From assembly GCA_021794705.1 (NCBI GenBank), contig JAJYQH010000294.1:1-5989 (forward strand): 5,989 bases of DNA. The letters are read 5' to 3'. A program made the position numbers and the translations under genes. This DNA comes from Actinomycetes bacterium (GTDB lineage: Bacteria > Actinomycetota > Actinomycetes > Propionibacteriales > Propionibacteriaceae). Positions 5,135 through 5,989 of the stretch are shown here, piece after piece (the stretch's first letter is position 1; every line of letters starts with the position of its first letter). The notes under the pieces were generated by a model that was not told where the DNA came from, searched no databases, and was given only the letters and a program-made list of their open reading frames with translations.

Positions 5135-5989
5135 TTGAACCTCGACGGCGTTGCCGGCTGGGAGCCCCACTCCTCGCCCTACCGAACCCTCGCCCTCGAC
5201 GTGGCCGAGGGACGCCGCGACGAGGCGTGGCTGACCCGCCGCCTCGACTTCATCGACGCCCGGCTCGACCTCAGCGATCACCGGCTCCTCGGCATCCTCA
5301 AGCTCTACCTGCGGGGCGGCGACCTGCTCCGGCCCGAGCAGCGCGCCCGCATCGAGCAGACCGTGCTCGGGTTCAAGTACCACTGGCGCGAGCGCGGGAA
5401 CGACTCCATGTGCACGTGGAGCGAGACCCACCAGCTGCTCCTCGCCGTGTGCGAGTACCTCGCCGGCCAGGCGCTGCCCGAGCGCCACTTCACCAACGAC
5501 GGGCGCACGGGTGCGCAGAAGCGGGAGTTCGCCGAGCGCCGGCTCCGCGGCTGGCTCGACGACCGCTTCCTCTACGGCTTCAGCGAGTGGCTCTCCAACA
5601 CCTACTACGAGATCGACATCATCGGGCTCTCGGTGCTCATCGATCACGCGGACGATCCCGACCTCGTCACCCGGGCGACGATGGTGCTCGACCTGCTCTT
5701 CTACGACATCGCGCTCAACCGCTTCGCCGGGCGGTTCGCGGCGAGCGCCGGGCGGGCCTACTCCCGGCAGAAGGCGCGCCCGAGTCGTGCGGAGATCAAC
5801 ACGATCCTGCGCGAGGTGTTCGAGACCCCGCAGGCCTTCGACCCGGACGACCTGGCATCGGTGTTCATCGGGCGCGACGTCTATCAGGTGCCGCACGCGA
5901 TCCGTGACGTCGCCGCCTACACCGGCGAGGTCGAGGTGCGGGCGTCCTACGGGCTCGACGTCGACGAGGTGGAGGCGGAGGTGTACCGC
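5135..5989 (+). CDS. Conserved-looking hypothetical protein, N-terminal 285 residues, runs off the window
   Basis: The frame is open from TTG at 5135 to the last base, giving 285 codons with no stop. I do not recognise a characterised function. There is no signal peptide or membrane helix, so the product is probably cytosolic. Dense motifs suggest a real structured domain: DSMCTWSETHQLLL (90-103), YLAGQALP (108-115), HFTNDGRTG (118-126), RGWLDDRFLYGFSEWLSNTYYEIDI (within 138-162), RATMVLDLLFYDIALNRF (180-197) and ASAGRAYSRQK (203-213). The wording recalls large uncharacterised bacterial proteins with WSENH and FSEWLSN-like motifs; that is from memory and unchecked. Alternating helical stretches with conserved Trp, Tyr, His and acidic residues would fit an alpha/alpha-toroid enzyme such as a polysaccharide-active one, but this is a guess. 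The gene has its own promoter and ribosome binding site and is divergent from the thioredoxin operon. The coding evidence is strong (codon third-position GC, long frame); the function is unknown. Confidence 0.85.
   Translation, partial: MNLDGVAGWEPHSSPYRTLALDVAEGRRDEAWLTRRLDFIDARLDLSDHRLLGILKLYLRGGDLLRPEQRARIEQTVLGFKYHWRERGNDSMCTWSETHQLLLAVCEYLAGQALPERHFTNDGRTGAQKREFAERRLRGWLDDRFLYGFSEWLSNTYYEIDIIGLSVLIDHADDPDLVTRATMVLDLLFYDIALNRFAGRFAASAGRAYSRQKARPSRAEINTILREVFETPQAFDPDDLASVFIGRDVYQVPHAIRDVAAYTGEVEVRASYGLDVDEVEAEVYR

Noticed and set aside
5075..5907. Two open frames, one on each strand, over the right-hand unknown gene
   Set aside because: Both are biased-composition shadows. The frame starting with TTG at 5135 has a promoter, a ribosome site and a natural protein composition with compact motifs.
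1..5989. Mobile element, CRISPR array, toxin-antitoxin or defence system
   Set aside because: No transposase, integrase, terminal repeats, direct-repeat array or small paired genes are visible; gene content is core metabolism and regulation with uniform base use.

Overview
The window comes from a chromosome of very high G+C (about 70% or more by eye), with almost every third codon position G or C. The protein styles point to an actinobacterium: an actinobacterial-type RibBA fusion, a NarL-class two-component system, and a zinc-ribbon thioredoxin with a WCAPC site. Micrococcales (Microbacteriaceae-like) is a guess from the RibBA wording, not a demonstrated placement. No mobile element, tRNA, rRNA, CRISPR array or prophage gene is visible.

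Left part (1-2615, + strand): the end of a riboflavin biosynthesis operon in the order ribD (3' end only), ribE, ribBA, ribH. The four genes are joined by 1- or 4-base stop/start overlaps. Three of them have a good Shine-Dalgarno sequence inside the 3' end of the gene before; the start of ribD is outside the window. Together they cover the whole route from GTP and ribulose 5-phosphate to riboflavin, except the pyrimidine phosphatase. The operon promoter and any FMN riboswitch would lie upstream of base 1.

Middle part (2627-4967, - strand): a convergent operon, only 11 bases from ribH, transcribed as thioredoxin 2 -> membrane histidine kinase -> NarL/FixJ response regulator. Both junctions are ATGA overlaps. 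The kinase has five or six membrane helices and no sizeable extracellular domain. Putting a cytosolic disulfide reductase first in a kinase/regulator operon is the most suggestive context here, though a functional link is only inferred. The thioredoxin start has no Shine-Dalgarno but has a TANNNT -10 box six bases upstream, so the operon is probably transcribed as a leaderless mRNA.

Right part (4968-5989): a 167-base divergent intergenic region, then a + strand gene starting at a TTG codon at 5135 and running off the window. Its 285 visible residues form a soluble protein rich in aromatic and acidic motifs that I cannot assign to a function. It is the best candidate here for something undescribed. 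It has a well-spaced promoter and a strong ribosome binding site.

Overall this is mostly ordinary core metabolism and regulation. I see no clear evidence for a new multi-gene system. The unknown gene and the thioredoxin/two-component linkage are the items worth following.
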